Assembly (NCBI GenBank): GCA_041392805.1
Contig: JAWKLJ010000001.1
Location: forward strand, 2,356,001-2,420,000
Length of the DNA: 64,000 nucleotides
Reading direction: 5' to 3'
Source of the DNA: Saprospiraceae bacterium
Lineage (GTDB): Bacteria; Bacteroidota; Bacteroidia; Chitinophagales; Saprospiraceae
Made by a program: the position numbers and the translations under genes. Position 1 is the stretch's first letter; each line of letters begins with the position of its first letter. Under the pieces are notes generated by a model. That model worked only from the letters and a program-made list of their open reading frames with translations, was not told where the DNA came from and did not search any database. Shown piece after piece: positions 8,647 through 16,148 of the stretch.

Positions 8647-8686
8647 AAAAAGCCTGGGTGTCCGGAAGGTCGCTCAGGCTTTTTTA
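8647..8686 (+). terminator. Rho-independent terminator after the fasciclin gene
   Basis: AAAAAGCCTG at 8647-8656 pairs with CAGGCTTTTT at 8675-8684, giving a 10-bp stem whose 3' side runs into a T-tract. It lies 30 bp after the stop codon. Confidence 0.8.
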
Positions 8687-8808
8687 TTTAAAATGGTTCT
8701 TTGACAAATCTCATGGGCAATTGACTAAAGGAAGTGTTGCTTTCTTTTTATGATTTCCTTTAGATCACGAAATTTGTCAAAGAAGGCTAAAATTCAGGCA
8801 GCGCGCTC

Positions 8809-10734
8809 CTACTTCACCTGAATCTCCATAATCGGAATCTGGATTTCTACCCGGGTGCCCGTCGCCTCTCCCGTTTTAGCATCTTTCAGGTCTATAATTT
8901 CCACGAAAAGTTCATCTTTTGAGTTGTGCAGGATACTGAGGCGCTCTTCTGTAATCCGGGTTCCTTTGGACCGGTGGTTCTGGAACTGAGGATCTTCATT
9001 TTTCAATTGCTGTGCTTTTTCCCTACCTATCCCATTATCTTCGACTACACAAAGAATAATTTCCTCTTCTTCGTCCTCTGACAAGGAGAAAGTGACGGTC
9101 AACTTACCATTTTTCCTGCTTCTCAAACCATGCTCTATGGCATTTTCTACATAAGGCTGGATAATCATGGTAGGTACGCCAAGGATGTCTTCTTCAATCT
9201 CATCATCAACAATAATCTGATAATTGAGCATTTCTTCAAAACGCAGCTTCTGGTTGATGTAGAGGTAATTCTCTAAGAAGTCGATTTCTTTTTCGAGGGA
9301 AATGATCTCCAAATCGGAATGGTCAAGGCTCTGGCGCATGAGGGTGGCAAACTTGGCCAGGTATTTGGCGGCTGAAGACACATCATTGGAGGTGATAAAG
9401 TGCTGAATGGAATTCAGGGCATTGTACATAAAATGCGGATTCATTTGAGCCCGCAAAGCTTTTAATTGTAGCTTGGTGGCTTGCAAACGCAACAATTCTG
9501 CCTCTTGTTTTTTCTTATCTGCTTCGTATTGTACCTCTAGCTCCATTTGTTGCCGTTTATTGACCTCTTCCGAGTATTTTTCGGCAAACTTGTCATGGAG
9601 TAATTGGTATTCATAAGCATTTTTGAAATCTTCTAACTCGGCATAAAAGGCAGCCATATCCTTACAAACGCTGGCCAATTGTTTATAATCTTCGGTAAGG
9701 CTGGCATATTCATAAGCCTGTGCAAAATGCTGCAAAGCCGATTCGGGTTCGTCTATCTCATTGTATAATCGTCCCCGCCACGATTCGATAATAGAGAAGT
9801 TATAATAATCTTCTTCCGAATTCTCTTTATACAGTGATTCCGCCCGATCAAATAATTGGAGCGCCTCCTGGTATAATTCTTTTTCAAAATAGCAGAACCC
9901 CAAGTTGGCATAGGCTCCTGCGCGTGCATGAGGGCTGTTATCATCGATTACTTCTATCGCTTTTTGAAAATATGCTTCGGCATTTTCCTGGTCATTCATC
10001 GCCATAAACCCGTTGCCAACGTTCAGGTAATGCCAGGAAAGGCGCGACCGCATCGGCATCGATTCACATATTTCAATCACTTTAAGGTAGGATCGGACAC
10101 TTTTGGAGTATTCATCATTTCGCTCATATACCCGACCTAATCCGCTATGAATGAGGGTCAAAAAATAGCGGTCTTTTAACACCAACGGAGTTCCTTGTGA
10201 ATAAAGGGTTTTTTCAGCTTTCAGCAACAACTCGATGGCTTTGGAATAATTTTTATAATGGAGGTTCATAAAACCTTCCCGACAGATCATATAGGCATCC
10301 AGGCGGAGGTCGGGAAAATTCCTCAACTGTCGAGCGGCTTTTTCCAACTGTTCGGAGGCTTCGTCCATCCGCTCCAGGTTCATCAAGGTACCAGAATAGT
10401 CAATAAAGGTTTCCGCCAGTTGTTTAACGGTACCTCTTTCTTCCAGGATATCTATAGCTAACAGGAAATGCTGTTCGGCCGATTTGAAGTTGTAAAGTTG
10501 ATTATCAATGTTAGCTCGGTTGAGCTGATAGTTTAATTTAAAATCAGGATAGTCGTGCGTTTTAAATATAACAGCCTGTTCTTCAAGCAGTTCCAAGGCT
10601 CTACTAATATTAGTAAAGGTATAGCAGCCAGCCATTTGATCTATGAGTAAAAGGCGCTGCATGGGGTCCTTCTGTTGGCTCAACTTCAGTTCGTATTGCT
10701 GGAAGTTGACCACATTGGGCAGTGTCGTTATCAT
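8809..10734 (-). CDS. Cytoplasmic TPR sensor histidine kinase (LytS/His_kinase type)
   Basis: 641 residues with no signal peptide or membrane segment, so it is soluble. Residues ~1-385 are tetratricopeptide repeats (for example AYANLGFCYFEKELYQEAL). A charged coiled coil spans ~390-425. The His_kinase domain has the phospho-acceptor His near 434 in QMNPHFMYNALNSIQ, and a HATPase_c domain carries VENAIEHGL (N box) and VEDNGIGREKA (G1 box). Such kinases phosphorylate LytTR response regulators. One is encoded on the same strand at 11750-12511, separated by a MITE-like element and a small peptide gene. TPR domains often bind peptides or proteins, so the signal is probably intracellular. Confidence 0.93.
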   Translation of the reverse strand: MITTLPNVVNFQQYELKLSQQKDPMQRLLLIDQMAGCYTFTNISRALELLEEQAVIFKTHDYPDFKLNYQLNRANIDNQLYNFKSAEQHFLLAIDILEERGTVKQLAETFIDYSGTLMNLERMDEASEQLEKAARQLRNFPDLRLDAYMICREGFMNLHYKNYSKAIELLLKAEKTLYSQGTPLVLKDRYFLTLIHSGLGRVYERNDEYSKSVRSYLKVIEICESMPMRSRLSWHYLNVGNGFMAMNDQENAEAYFQKAIEVIDDNSPHARAGAYANLGFCYFEKELYQEALQLFDRAESLYKENSEEDYYNFSIIESWRGRLYNEIDEPESALQHFAQAYEYASLTEDYKQLASVCKDMAAFYAELEDFKNAYEYQLLHDKFAEKYSEEVNKRQQMELEVQYEADKKKQEAELLRLQATKLQLKALRAQMNPHFMYNALNSIQHFITSNDVSSAAKYLAKFATLMRQSLDHSDLEIISLEKEIDFLENYLYINQKLRFEEMLNYQIIVDDEIEEDILGVPTMIIQPYVENAIEHGLRSRKNGKLTVTFSLSEDEEEEIILCVVEDNGIGREKAQQLKNEDPQFQNHRSKGTRITEERLSILHNSKDELFVEIIDLKDAKTGEATGTRVEIQIPIMEIQVK

Positions 10735-11371
10735 AATTTCCAGGTTAACTTTATCCTAGCATAAAAATCCCCCCTTCGAAATGATAATGCCTGAATTTCA
10801 GGAAAAACAGGTCGTTTATTGAGCTTCATCCTTTCTTTCAAAAAGCACCTAAATGCCAAATGGATTGGAATGCCCAAATTGGGTTGTGTCGTGTGTATAG
10901 CTTCCTAAGAGCATGTTTGGAGGTCACCCTTTATTCACGGCCTTTATAGTGATTTATGGTGTTCATGAATCTCCCAAGGTCGATTTGGGCCTAAAAATAT
11001 CCCTTTTTCGCTGATACTTCGTTACTTTTTTCGTCCGTACCGAAGGGTATGAACTTCAAAAAGTGCCTAGTCTCAGCGAAAAATTGACACTTTTTGCCTC
11101 CAAAAGCGACCTCCAAACATGCTCTAAAAAATTTCACCGATTTATGAGACGATTTTGATTCAAAACTACAAATGTTTTGAATCAATTGTACTACATATCA
11201 CCAACCATATTATTGGATCACAACAGCACATAGCAGTGGCTATACCAAAAAAATGGATAGTGCATTCGTAGTGAGCTTCTGTCTAAGATAGTGGAGTTCT
11301 GGCAATTTAACAACACCTTGGACAAGGTGTTGTGGGATTATAAAGCGACCATTAAAAACGAATGATCTTCA
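10735..11371. other. Intergenic region between kinase and peptide gene
   Basis: About 640 bp. It holds the 218-bp inverted-repeat element at 10908-11125 and otherwise no gene I can support. The reading frame at 10991-11185 on the minus strand is the body of that element plus its right flank. Confidence 0.5.
10908..11125. mobile_element. MITE-like element with 18-bp terminal inverted repeats
   Basis: AGAGCATGTTTGGAGGTC at 10908-10925 recurs as its exact reverse complement at 11108-11125, enclosing about 180 bp. A frame inside, partly open on the minus strand, would read AKKGYF-type sequence at its end; it is short and has no transposase motif. The size, perfect ends and intergenic location fit a non-autonomous transposable element. 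I cannot identify a target-site duplication: the flanks are CTTCCTA on the left and AAAAAAT on the right. Copies elsewhere in the genome would confirm it. Confidence 0.6.
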
Positions 11372-11518
11372 TTACTGCGGTACAATGCCTCCACAACCAT
11401 TGTTCCACTTGTTCTTCTTTTTGTCGTTTTTTCCACCGACAATCTTCTGCATGTCCTTCTTCTGTAAGGTTTTAAGATCTTTTTTTAGATCATCCAAACT
11501 TTTTTTTGGTTTTCCCAT
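11372..11518 (-). CDS. 48-residue double-glycine leader peptide (RiPP/bacteriocin-like precursor)
   Basis: A short gene read directly from the minus strand. It starts MGKPKKSLDDLKKDLKTLQ, continues KKDMQKIVGG and ends KNDKKKNKWNNGCGGIVPQ. Residues 1-29 form an amphipathic basic leader ending in V-G-G, the cleavage motif used by C39-peptidase ABC exporters. In Bacteroidota, LxxLxKxDLKxLxKKDMxxIxGG leaders define ribosomal natural-product precursors. The 19-residue core is Lys/Asn-rich with a single Cys. No modifying enzyme or C39 transporter is seen nearby. It lies between a LytTR regulator and a TPR kinase on the same strand. A TAATTTTG box sits ~70 bp upstream. The product may be a bacteriocin or a signalling peptide; which one is unknown. 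Confidence 0.65.
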   Translation of the reverse strand: MGKPKKSLDDLKKDLKTLQKKDMQKIVGGKNDKKKNKWNNGCGGIVPQ

Positions 11519-11589
11519 AGCATCTAATTTAGTATATCGCGGGATGAAATAGTATTATACTTGCGACTCACTTCATTGAAGTAAAAGTA

Positions 11590-11597
11590 CAAAATTA
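11590..11597 (-). promoter_or_regulatory. Possible -7 box of the leader-peptide gene
   Basis: TAATTTTG on the minus strand fits TAnnTTTG and would give a leader of about 65 nt. The surrounding sequence is very AT-rich, so a chance match is possible. Confidence 0.35.
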
Positions 11598-11749
11598 TTT
11601 AAAAGCACAAAAAAATTAACAGCAAATGAGGGAATAATGCATTGAGTTGGTCCTGGCTGAACCTAACTCACTCATTACTAAAGACTAGCATGGAAATTAA
11701 ATAAAAACATGGTACAATTAAATATATGTACGGAAGAAGGATCAAAAGG

Positions 11750-12511
11750 TTACAATCCTTCTTGTAGCCGTCTCATTTGTTCCATAAAAGCAGGCCTTCT
11801 CCGGCGACTTACTTCTATTTTTATATCATCATCCATGATTAAATAGCCTCCATCTCCTTTAACAAATTTGCGCATGAAATTAAGATTGATTACATGCCTT
11901 TTGTGAACCCTGTAGAAATTGAATGGCCCTAATAAGTCTTCGTATGATTTTATGGTTTTGGAAGCGGTGATCCGCTCTCCACTATGCAAGTAGATGTGTG
12001 TATAATTGTCTTCCGCTTCAAATCGAAGAATGTCTTTGATATTGACAAAATAAATGCCATCCAGCGCCGAAATGCTCATCTTGGTAAATGCATTAGGATT
12101 ACTGTAATGGTGGTTGAATAATTCATAGCGCTTGTCCATTTCGCTTTCGCGCTTGGGTCGAATTCTCGACACCGCCTCTACTAATAAATCCACATCAATG
12201 GGTTTAATAATATAACCTATCGAGCTGTATTCACAAGCCTTTATGGCATAATCATGGTAGGCAGTAACAAAAATAACCTCAAAATCAATCGGTCGCAATT
12301 GATTCAACAATTTAAAAACCAAACCATCCGGCAAACTAATATCCAGGAAAGCGACATCCGGTTTAATTTCTCCTTCACTCAAAAGCTCATACCCTTCTTC
12401 AATGGTCCGGGCCTCTCCCACCACCTCAATTTCTTCACAATGTTTGGCAATCAGGGTTTTTAAATTATTTAAACCATTTAACTCATCTTCAATAATAACT
12501 GCTTTTAGCAC
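11750..12511 (-). CDS. LytTR-family response regulator
   Basis: 253 residues from a GTG start at 12511. The receiver domain (1-125) begins MLKAVIIEDELNGLNNLKTL, with the acidic pair in IIEDE, the phospho-acceptor Asp in KPDVAFLDISLP, and the conserved Thr/Lys (VTAYHDYA, GYIIKPIDV). The LytTR DNA-binding domain (~145-253) has DNYTHIYLHSGERITASKTI and FYRVHKRHVINLNFM. It binds direct repeats and activates transcription after phosphorylation by a His_kinase-type sensor. An upstream in-frame ATG at 12592 would add 27 hydrophobic residues and precede the TATTTTTG box at 12550-12557, so the GTG start is chosen. Its likely partner is the TPR kinase at 8809-10734. Confidence 0.9.
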   Translation of the reverse strand: MLKAVIIEDELNGLNNLKTLIAKHCEEIEVVGEARTIEEGYELLSEGEIKPDVAFLDISLPDGLVFKLLNQLRPIDFEVIFVTAYHDYAIKACEYSSIGYIIKPIDVDLLVEAVSRIRPKRESEMDKRYELFNHHYSNPNAFTKMSISALDGIYFVNIKDILRFEAEDNYTHIYLHSGERITASKTIKSYEDLLGPFNFYRVHKRHVINLNFMRKFVKGDGGYLIMDDDIKIEVSRRRRPAFMEQMRRLQEGL

Positions 12512-12549
12512 ATCAACCGGTTTTAATATTTGAACAAAATTACAATTTA

Positions 12550-12557
12550 CAAAAATA
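12550..12557 (-). promoter_or_regulatory. -7 box that decides the LytTR regulator start
   Basis: TATTTTTG on the minus strand matches TAnnTTTG. It lies downstream of the distal ATG (12592) and about 40 bp before the GTG at 12511. Confidence 0.5.
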
Positions 12558-12791
12558 CCTATTAAAACCAAGATACTAAAATAAAAAATCAACCGATGAG
12601 GGTACGGTAGGATTAAAGCTATATTGGGTAATTACATCCAAGTAATTTGACGGAATTAAATGTTACAACTTGCGAATATTTTCACACAACTTCCTTGCTG
12701 TCAGTTGCTTTGAAAATTTTAGCGAATCAAAAGTGGTATCATTTATTTTTTTCCGTCTCTAAGTATTCTCAGAAGGAAAATCTAAAAGCTT

Positions 12792-12799
12792 TATATTTG
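12792..12799 (+). promoter_or_regulatory. -7 box upstream of the potassium channel gene
   Basis: TATATTTG matches TAnnTTTG and lies 84 bp before the ATG at 12883. No convincing -33 element was found. Confidence 0.4.
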
Positions 12800-12882
12800 G
12801 CAGGAAAAAAGCTGCGCTGTTATAACACCCCTTCTTTGACAATTTACTACTATTGGTATTTTGAAGACGCAAAGTCAGTACA

Positions 12883-13707
12883 ATGAACAAAATGGATCGT
12901 CAGAATAGCATCAGGGAAAAAATCCATGAAATTATCTTCGAGGCAGACACGCCAATGGGGCGACTCTTTGATATTCTACTTTTGATAGTGATCGCGATAA
13001 GTGTGATTATTGTCATGCTGGAGAGCGTAGATTATATCCAGGTACAATACGCAAATTTATTCTTTATACTAGAGTGGATTTTTACCCTCATTTTCACCCT
13101 TGAATATATCCTTCGTCTTTATGCTGTTTATCGTCCATTTAAATACATGACTAGCTTTTTTGGCATCATTGACTTATTAGCTATTCTCCCCTCCTATTTG
13201 AGCTTATTTATTGCTGGTACACATTATTTCATTGTCATCCGAGCCCTGCGCTTGATGCGTATTTTCAGGATCTTCAAATTGGGCCACTTTTTAAAGGAAA
13301 GCGCCATCATTACCAACGCTTTAAGGGCTAGTCGGGCTAAAATTTTTGTTTTCCTAATGGCTGTTTCGCTGCTTGTGATTATCATTGGAGCCATTATGTA
13401 TTTAATTGAAGGTGGGAATAATGAAAGTTTTTCCAGCATACCTCGCAGTATCTACTGGGCGATAGTGACGCTCACGACGGTTGGTTATGGTGACATCACT
13501 CCCGTGACCAGCTTAGGACAGTTCTTTTCTGCCGTGGTAATGATTCTAGGTTACGCCATCATCGCCGTTCCGACTGGTATCGTCTCCGCTGAAATGGTAG
13601 CGGCCAAACATGCTCAGAATACCCAAGCCTGCCGTTTTTGCGGTAGAGAAGGACATGACGATGATGCGGTTCACTGCAAGTATTGTGGAGAGACATTAAA
13701 TGCCTAA
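12883..13707 (+). CDS. Voltage-gated-type potassium channel with C-terminal zinc ribbon
   Basis: 274 residues. Six-helix ion-channel architecture: S1 (LFDILLLIVIAISVIIVML), an S4-like helix with regularly spaced Arg (VIRALRLMRIFRIFKLGHF), S5, the pore loop with selectivity filter TLTTVGYGDITPV near residue 198, and S6. After S6 a short tail carries CRFCGREGHDDDAVHCKYCG, a CxxC-x(n)-CxxC zinc ribbon. The product is an inner-membrane K+ channel. The zinc-ribbon tail is a less common accessory that could serve assembly or gating. The alternative start is ATG 12892. The stop overlaps the convergent neighbour's stop by 4 bp. Confidence 0.92.
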   Translation: MNKMDRQNSIREKIHEIIFEADTPMGRLFDILLLIVIAISVIIVMLESVDYIQVQYANLFFILEWIFTLIFTLEYILRLYAVYRPFKYMTSFFGIIDLLAILPSYLSLFIAGTHYFIVIRALRLMRIFRIFKLGHFLKESAIITNALRASRAKIFVFLMAVSLLVIIIGAIMYLIEGGNNESFSSIPRSIYWAIVTLTTVGYGDITPVTSLGQFFSAVVMILGYAIIAVPTGIVSAEMVAAKHAQNTQACRFCGREGHDDDAVHCKYCGETLNA

Positions 13708-14480
13708 GGCGTCCTAAAATCAATTTGCACAGTATCTTCCATATGCAGTCCCAACATACTGCTGGCCTTGCCCATATTGATCGCAATTTCCAGCAAATTG
13801 GCCGCGTTAAAAAGGCACAGCACTTCCCCTACTTCGACATCCTGGTACTGCTCCGACAGCTGGGTGATGGGGTCGTGGCGCTTAAAATAGAGCGCGAAGT
13901 CTCTCCCTTGACCAATCTGGTCAAAAATTTCACGGCTAATATTCAGAATCACATTTTCATAATGATCTACATGAATAACGGCACCTCTGATTTGAGAATG
14001 ACTCTGAACAGGTGAAAACGTTATTCGTTGGACCAGTCGCTTTATAGGCAACCCTATTTCATGAATGGGTTTGCCAGCTGCAATATGTCCAACGGCCCTT
14101 GCATAAATAGCCGCTAAGGGAAAAGAAGTCTTTGGCTCTGGCTCCAACTGATAGATTGCAAAGGGTTCTTCTTCAAAAATGAGTGAAAAAACACCGTTAT
14201 CTGGACCAATAAAATAGTGTTTTTCGTGAGCTATTACCACAAAGCCACTGCTGGTATCCTCCGGATAATCATTGACACTAATTAAATGGATCGTCCCCGG
14301 GGGGAAACTTTTCCAGCAATTTTTAAAAATAAAAGCGGCCTGAACAATGTCATAATTTGGGATATCATGGACAATATCTACCAAATTTATCTTGTCGCTT
14401 TTACAAAGGATAGCTCCCTTTATCATCGGGAGATAATAATCTTTCCAACCAAAATCACTTGTTAGGGTTACAATAGACAT
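13704..14480 (-). CDS. SAM hydrolase/adenosyltransferase family protein (DUF62)
   Basis: 258 residues of the fluorinase/chlorinase/SAM-hydroxide adenosyltransferase family. Family signs are the N-terminal IVTLTSDFGWKDYYLPMIKG, then DIVHDIPNYDIVQAAFI, the FPPGTIHLISVND region, and YFIGPDNGVFSLIF. These proteins hydrolyse S-adenosylmethionine to adenosine and methionine (S-adenosyl-L-methionine hydrolase, adenosine-forming). The halogenases are a small specialised branch, and the housekeeping hydrolase is more likely here. The physiological role is not settled. It is convergent with the potassium channel, sharing 4 bp at the stops, and divergent from phoH. Confidence 0.9.
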   Translation of the reverse strand: MSIVTLTSDFGWKDYYLPMIKGAILCKSDKINLVDIVHDIPNYDIVQAAFIFKNCWKSFPPGTIHLISVNDYPEDTSSGFVVIAHEKHYFIGPDNGVFSLIFEEEPFAIYQLEPEPKTSFPLAAIYARAVGHIAAGKPIHEIGLPIKRLVQRITFSPVQSHSQIRGAVIHVDHYENVILNISREIFDQIGQGRDFALYFKRHDPITQLSEQYQDVEVGEVLCLFNAANLLEIAINMGKASSMLGLHMEDTVQIDFRTP

Positions 14481-14535
14481 ATTGGGATCATCACTTTTGT
14501 CTTCGTAAATATAGAAAACCTCTGCAATTTATGGC

Positions 14536-14543
14536 TATCTTTG
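14536..14543 (+). promoter_or_regulatory. -7 box upstream of phoH
   Basis: TATCTTTG matches TAnnTTTG. The transcript would have a leader of about 130 nt before the TTG at 14677. Confidence 0.4.
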
Positions 14544-14676
14544 CGTAGGTGGAACGAAATGTATCACAATTTTGTTTAACTATTAATTAACTTGATAAAT
14601 GACAATCGGTTCAATAAGTCATTTATTTTTGAAAGTATTTTTAAACTATATTATTTCATCTAATCTAATCTAAGTA

Positions 14677-15675
14677 TTGAGCGATATCATTTTAAGTGTA
14701 GAAGGAGTAGATCCGGTACAACTTTACGGTGAAAACAATGTGAAACTCAATTTATTACGCGAAGCTTTTCCCGAAGTAACGATCACTTCCCGTGGTAATA
14801 ATATAAAACTCAACGGCGAAAAAAAATTCACGCAAAAAGCAAAGTCTAAGTTTGAACTCATGGTGCGTTTGTTGCGCGAACACCAGGAGTTACCTATGCA
14901 GATGGTACAGGACTTGCTAAGTGGCAGCAATCCTTTTGAAAGCCAGCTTAGTAATGGCAATGCCAAGACGATTGTGCATGGCCGTGAGGGTAAGCCGATC
15001 AAAGCAAAAACAGTCAACCAAAAGAAACTCATAGAAGCTTCGGAATTAAATGACATCGTCTTTGCCATCGGCCCGGCCGGGACAGGTAAAACCTATACAG
15101 CTGTTGCCCTGGCCGTACGCGCCTTGAAAAACCGCCAGGTAAAAAAAATCATCCTTACCAGGCCTGCCGTAGAAGCTGGCGAGAGCCTGGGCTTTCTCCC
15201 TGGCGACCTTAAGGAAAAGGTCGATCCATACCTGCGCCCACTTTATGATGCCCTGGATGATATGATCCCCGCTGAAAAATTAGCCCAATTTACAGCTAAT
15301 CGAACCATCGAAATTGCACCCCTTGCCTTCATGAGGGGCCGTACCCTCGATAACGCCTTTATCATCCTGGACGAAGCACAGAACTGCTCCACCTTGCAAC
15401 TCAAAATGTTCCTCACTCGACTCGGACCATCGGCTCAGTGCATCATCACTGGCGACCTTTCTCAAGTCGACCTGCCCTATCACCAAAAATCTGGTTTGCG
15501 CCGAGCCATCGACCTTCTCGAACATGTTGAAGGCATCGCTACCGTTAACCTGACTGCCGATGATGTGGTGCGTCACAGACTCGTCAAAGCAATTATTCTA
15601 GCCTACGAAAAGTCGGACGAGGAAATGCGTAGACGCTATGATAAAAATCGAAAAAAAGAGGAGGAGGAAGAATAA
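14677..15675 (+). CDS. phoH: PhoH-like ATPase
   Basis: 332 residues. An N-terminal KH-like region (~1-100) precedes the PhoH ATPase domain, with Walker A GPAGTGKT near 132, KIILTRPAVEAGESLGFLPG, and Walker B IILDEAQNCS near 229, followed by TRLGPSAQCIITGDLSQVDL. PhoH proteins are cytoplasmic ATPases linked to RNA metabolism and often to YbeY. The C-terminus is very acidic and lysine-rich. The start is TTG: the nearest upstream in-frame ATG (14599) is followed by a stop, and family members begin directly with a strand like SDIILSVEGVDP. Confidence 0.94.
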   Translation: MSDIILSVEGVDPVQLYGENNVKLNLLREAFPEVTITSRGNNIKLNGEKKFTQKAKSKFELMVRLLREHQELPMQMVQDLLSGSNPFESQLSNGNAKTIVHGREGKPIKAKTVNQKKLIEASELNDIVFAIGPAGTGKTYTAVALAVRALKNRQVKKIILTRPAVEAGESLGFLPGDLKEKVDPYLRPLYDALDDMIPAEKLAQFTANRTIEIAPLAFMRGRTLDNAFIILDEAQNCSTLQLKMFLTRLGPSAQCIITGDLSQVDLPYHQKSGLRRAIDLLEHVEGIATVNLTADDVVRHRLVKAIILAYEKSDEEMRRRYDKNRKKEEEEE

Positions 15676-15699
15676 ACGCGAGAAAATAGGCATTTTGAT

Positions 15700-16095
15700 T
15701 GAGAGGTCGCAGGGAGATGACGGAGGAGGTTGTAAGTCTTGAAGGCGTATGGCATTTTGATTTTGATTGACATTTTGATTGAAATTACCATTGATTTTGA
15801 CATTGTCATTGAAAGCGCAGCGATGTAGCTGGAGCTACAGGCCGTCAAAGAAGTGGCTGGTTCACGAGCTGGAGCTCGAAACCCAGCGGCTTAGGACTCC
15901 AGCGGCACGGCGACAAAGGAGACATTTTCCGGCCTTCATTGTATTCCGGCAGGCAGTAATTTTGATTGCCATTGAAGCCACAACTATCGGCCCAGCGACG
16001 CAGAAAGCATTGACATTGACATTGCCATTGACATTGATATTGACATTGACATTGACATTGCCATTGACATTGACATTGACATTGACATTTTAATT
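15700..16095. repeat. Intergenic repeat island A, with an ATTGAC hexamer tract
   Basis: Composite repeats fill the phoH-aroA gap. Runs of ATTTTGATTG-type sequence lie at ~15750-15815. Hairpins follow: TGTAGCTGGAGCTACA (~15826) and CGAGCTGGAGCTCG (~15867). A degraded GGCACGGCGACAAAGG block lies at ~15903. At ~16007-16089 there is a near-perfect tandem array of the 6-mer ATTGAC, with ATTGCC and ATTGAT variants. The modules recur in three other islands (17424-17800, 51019-51628, 56875-57420). No reading frame here is convincing; the + frame 15779-16093 is repeat translation. Confidence 0.85.
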
Positions 16096-16148
16096 CCCCA
16101 CCCTACCCGATAAAACCTACCATCGTTTAGCCAACACAACAACAACCA

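Noticed and set aside
10991..11185. 64-codon frame in the MITE-like element
   Set aside because: It spans the element and its flank and has no transposase or other motif. Such frames recur only because the element is repeated.
13704..14480. Fluorinase or chlorinase
   Set aside because: The family is dominated by SAM hydrolases, and no halogenase-specific context or neighbouring natural-product genes are seen.
15779..16093. 104-codon plus frame ending in a run of TLTLTL
   Set aside because: The sequence is a direct translation of the ATTGAC tandem repeat.
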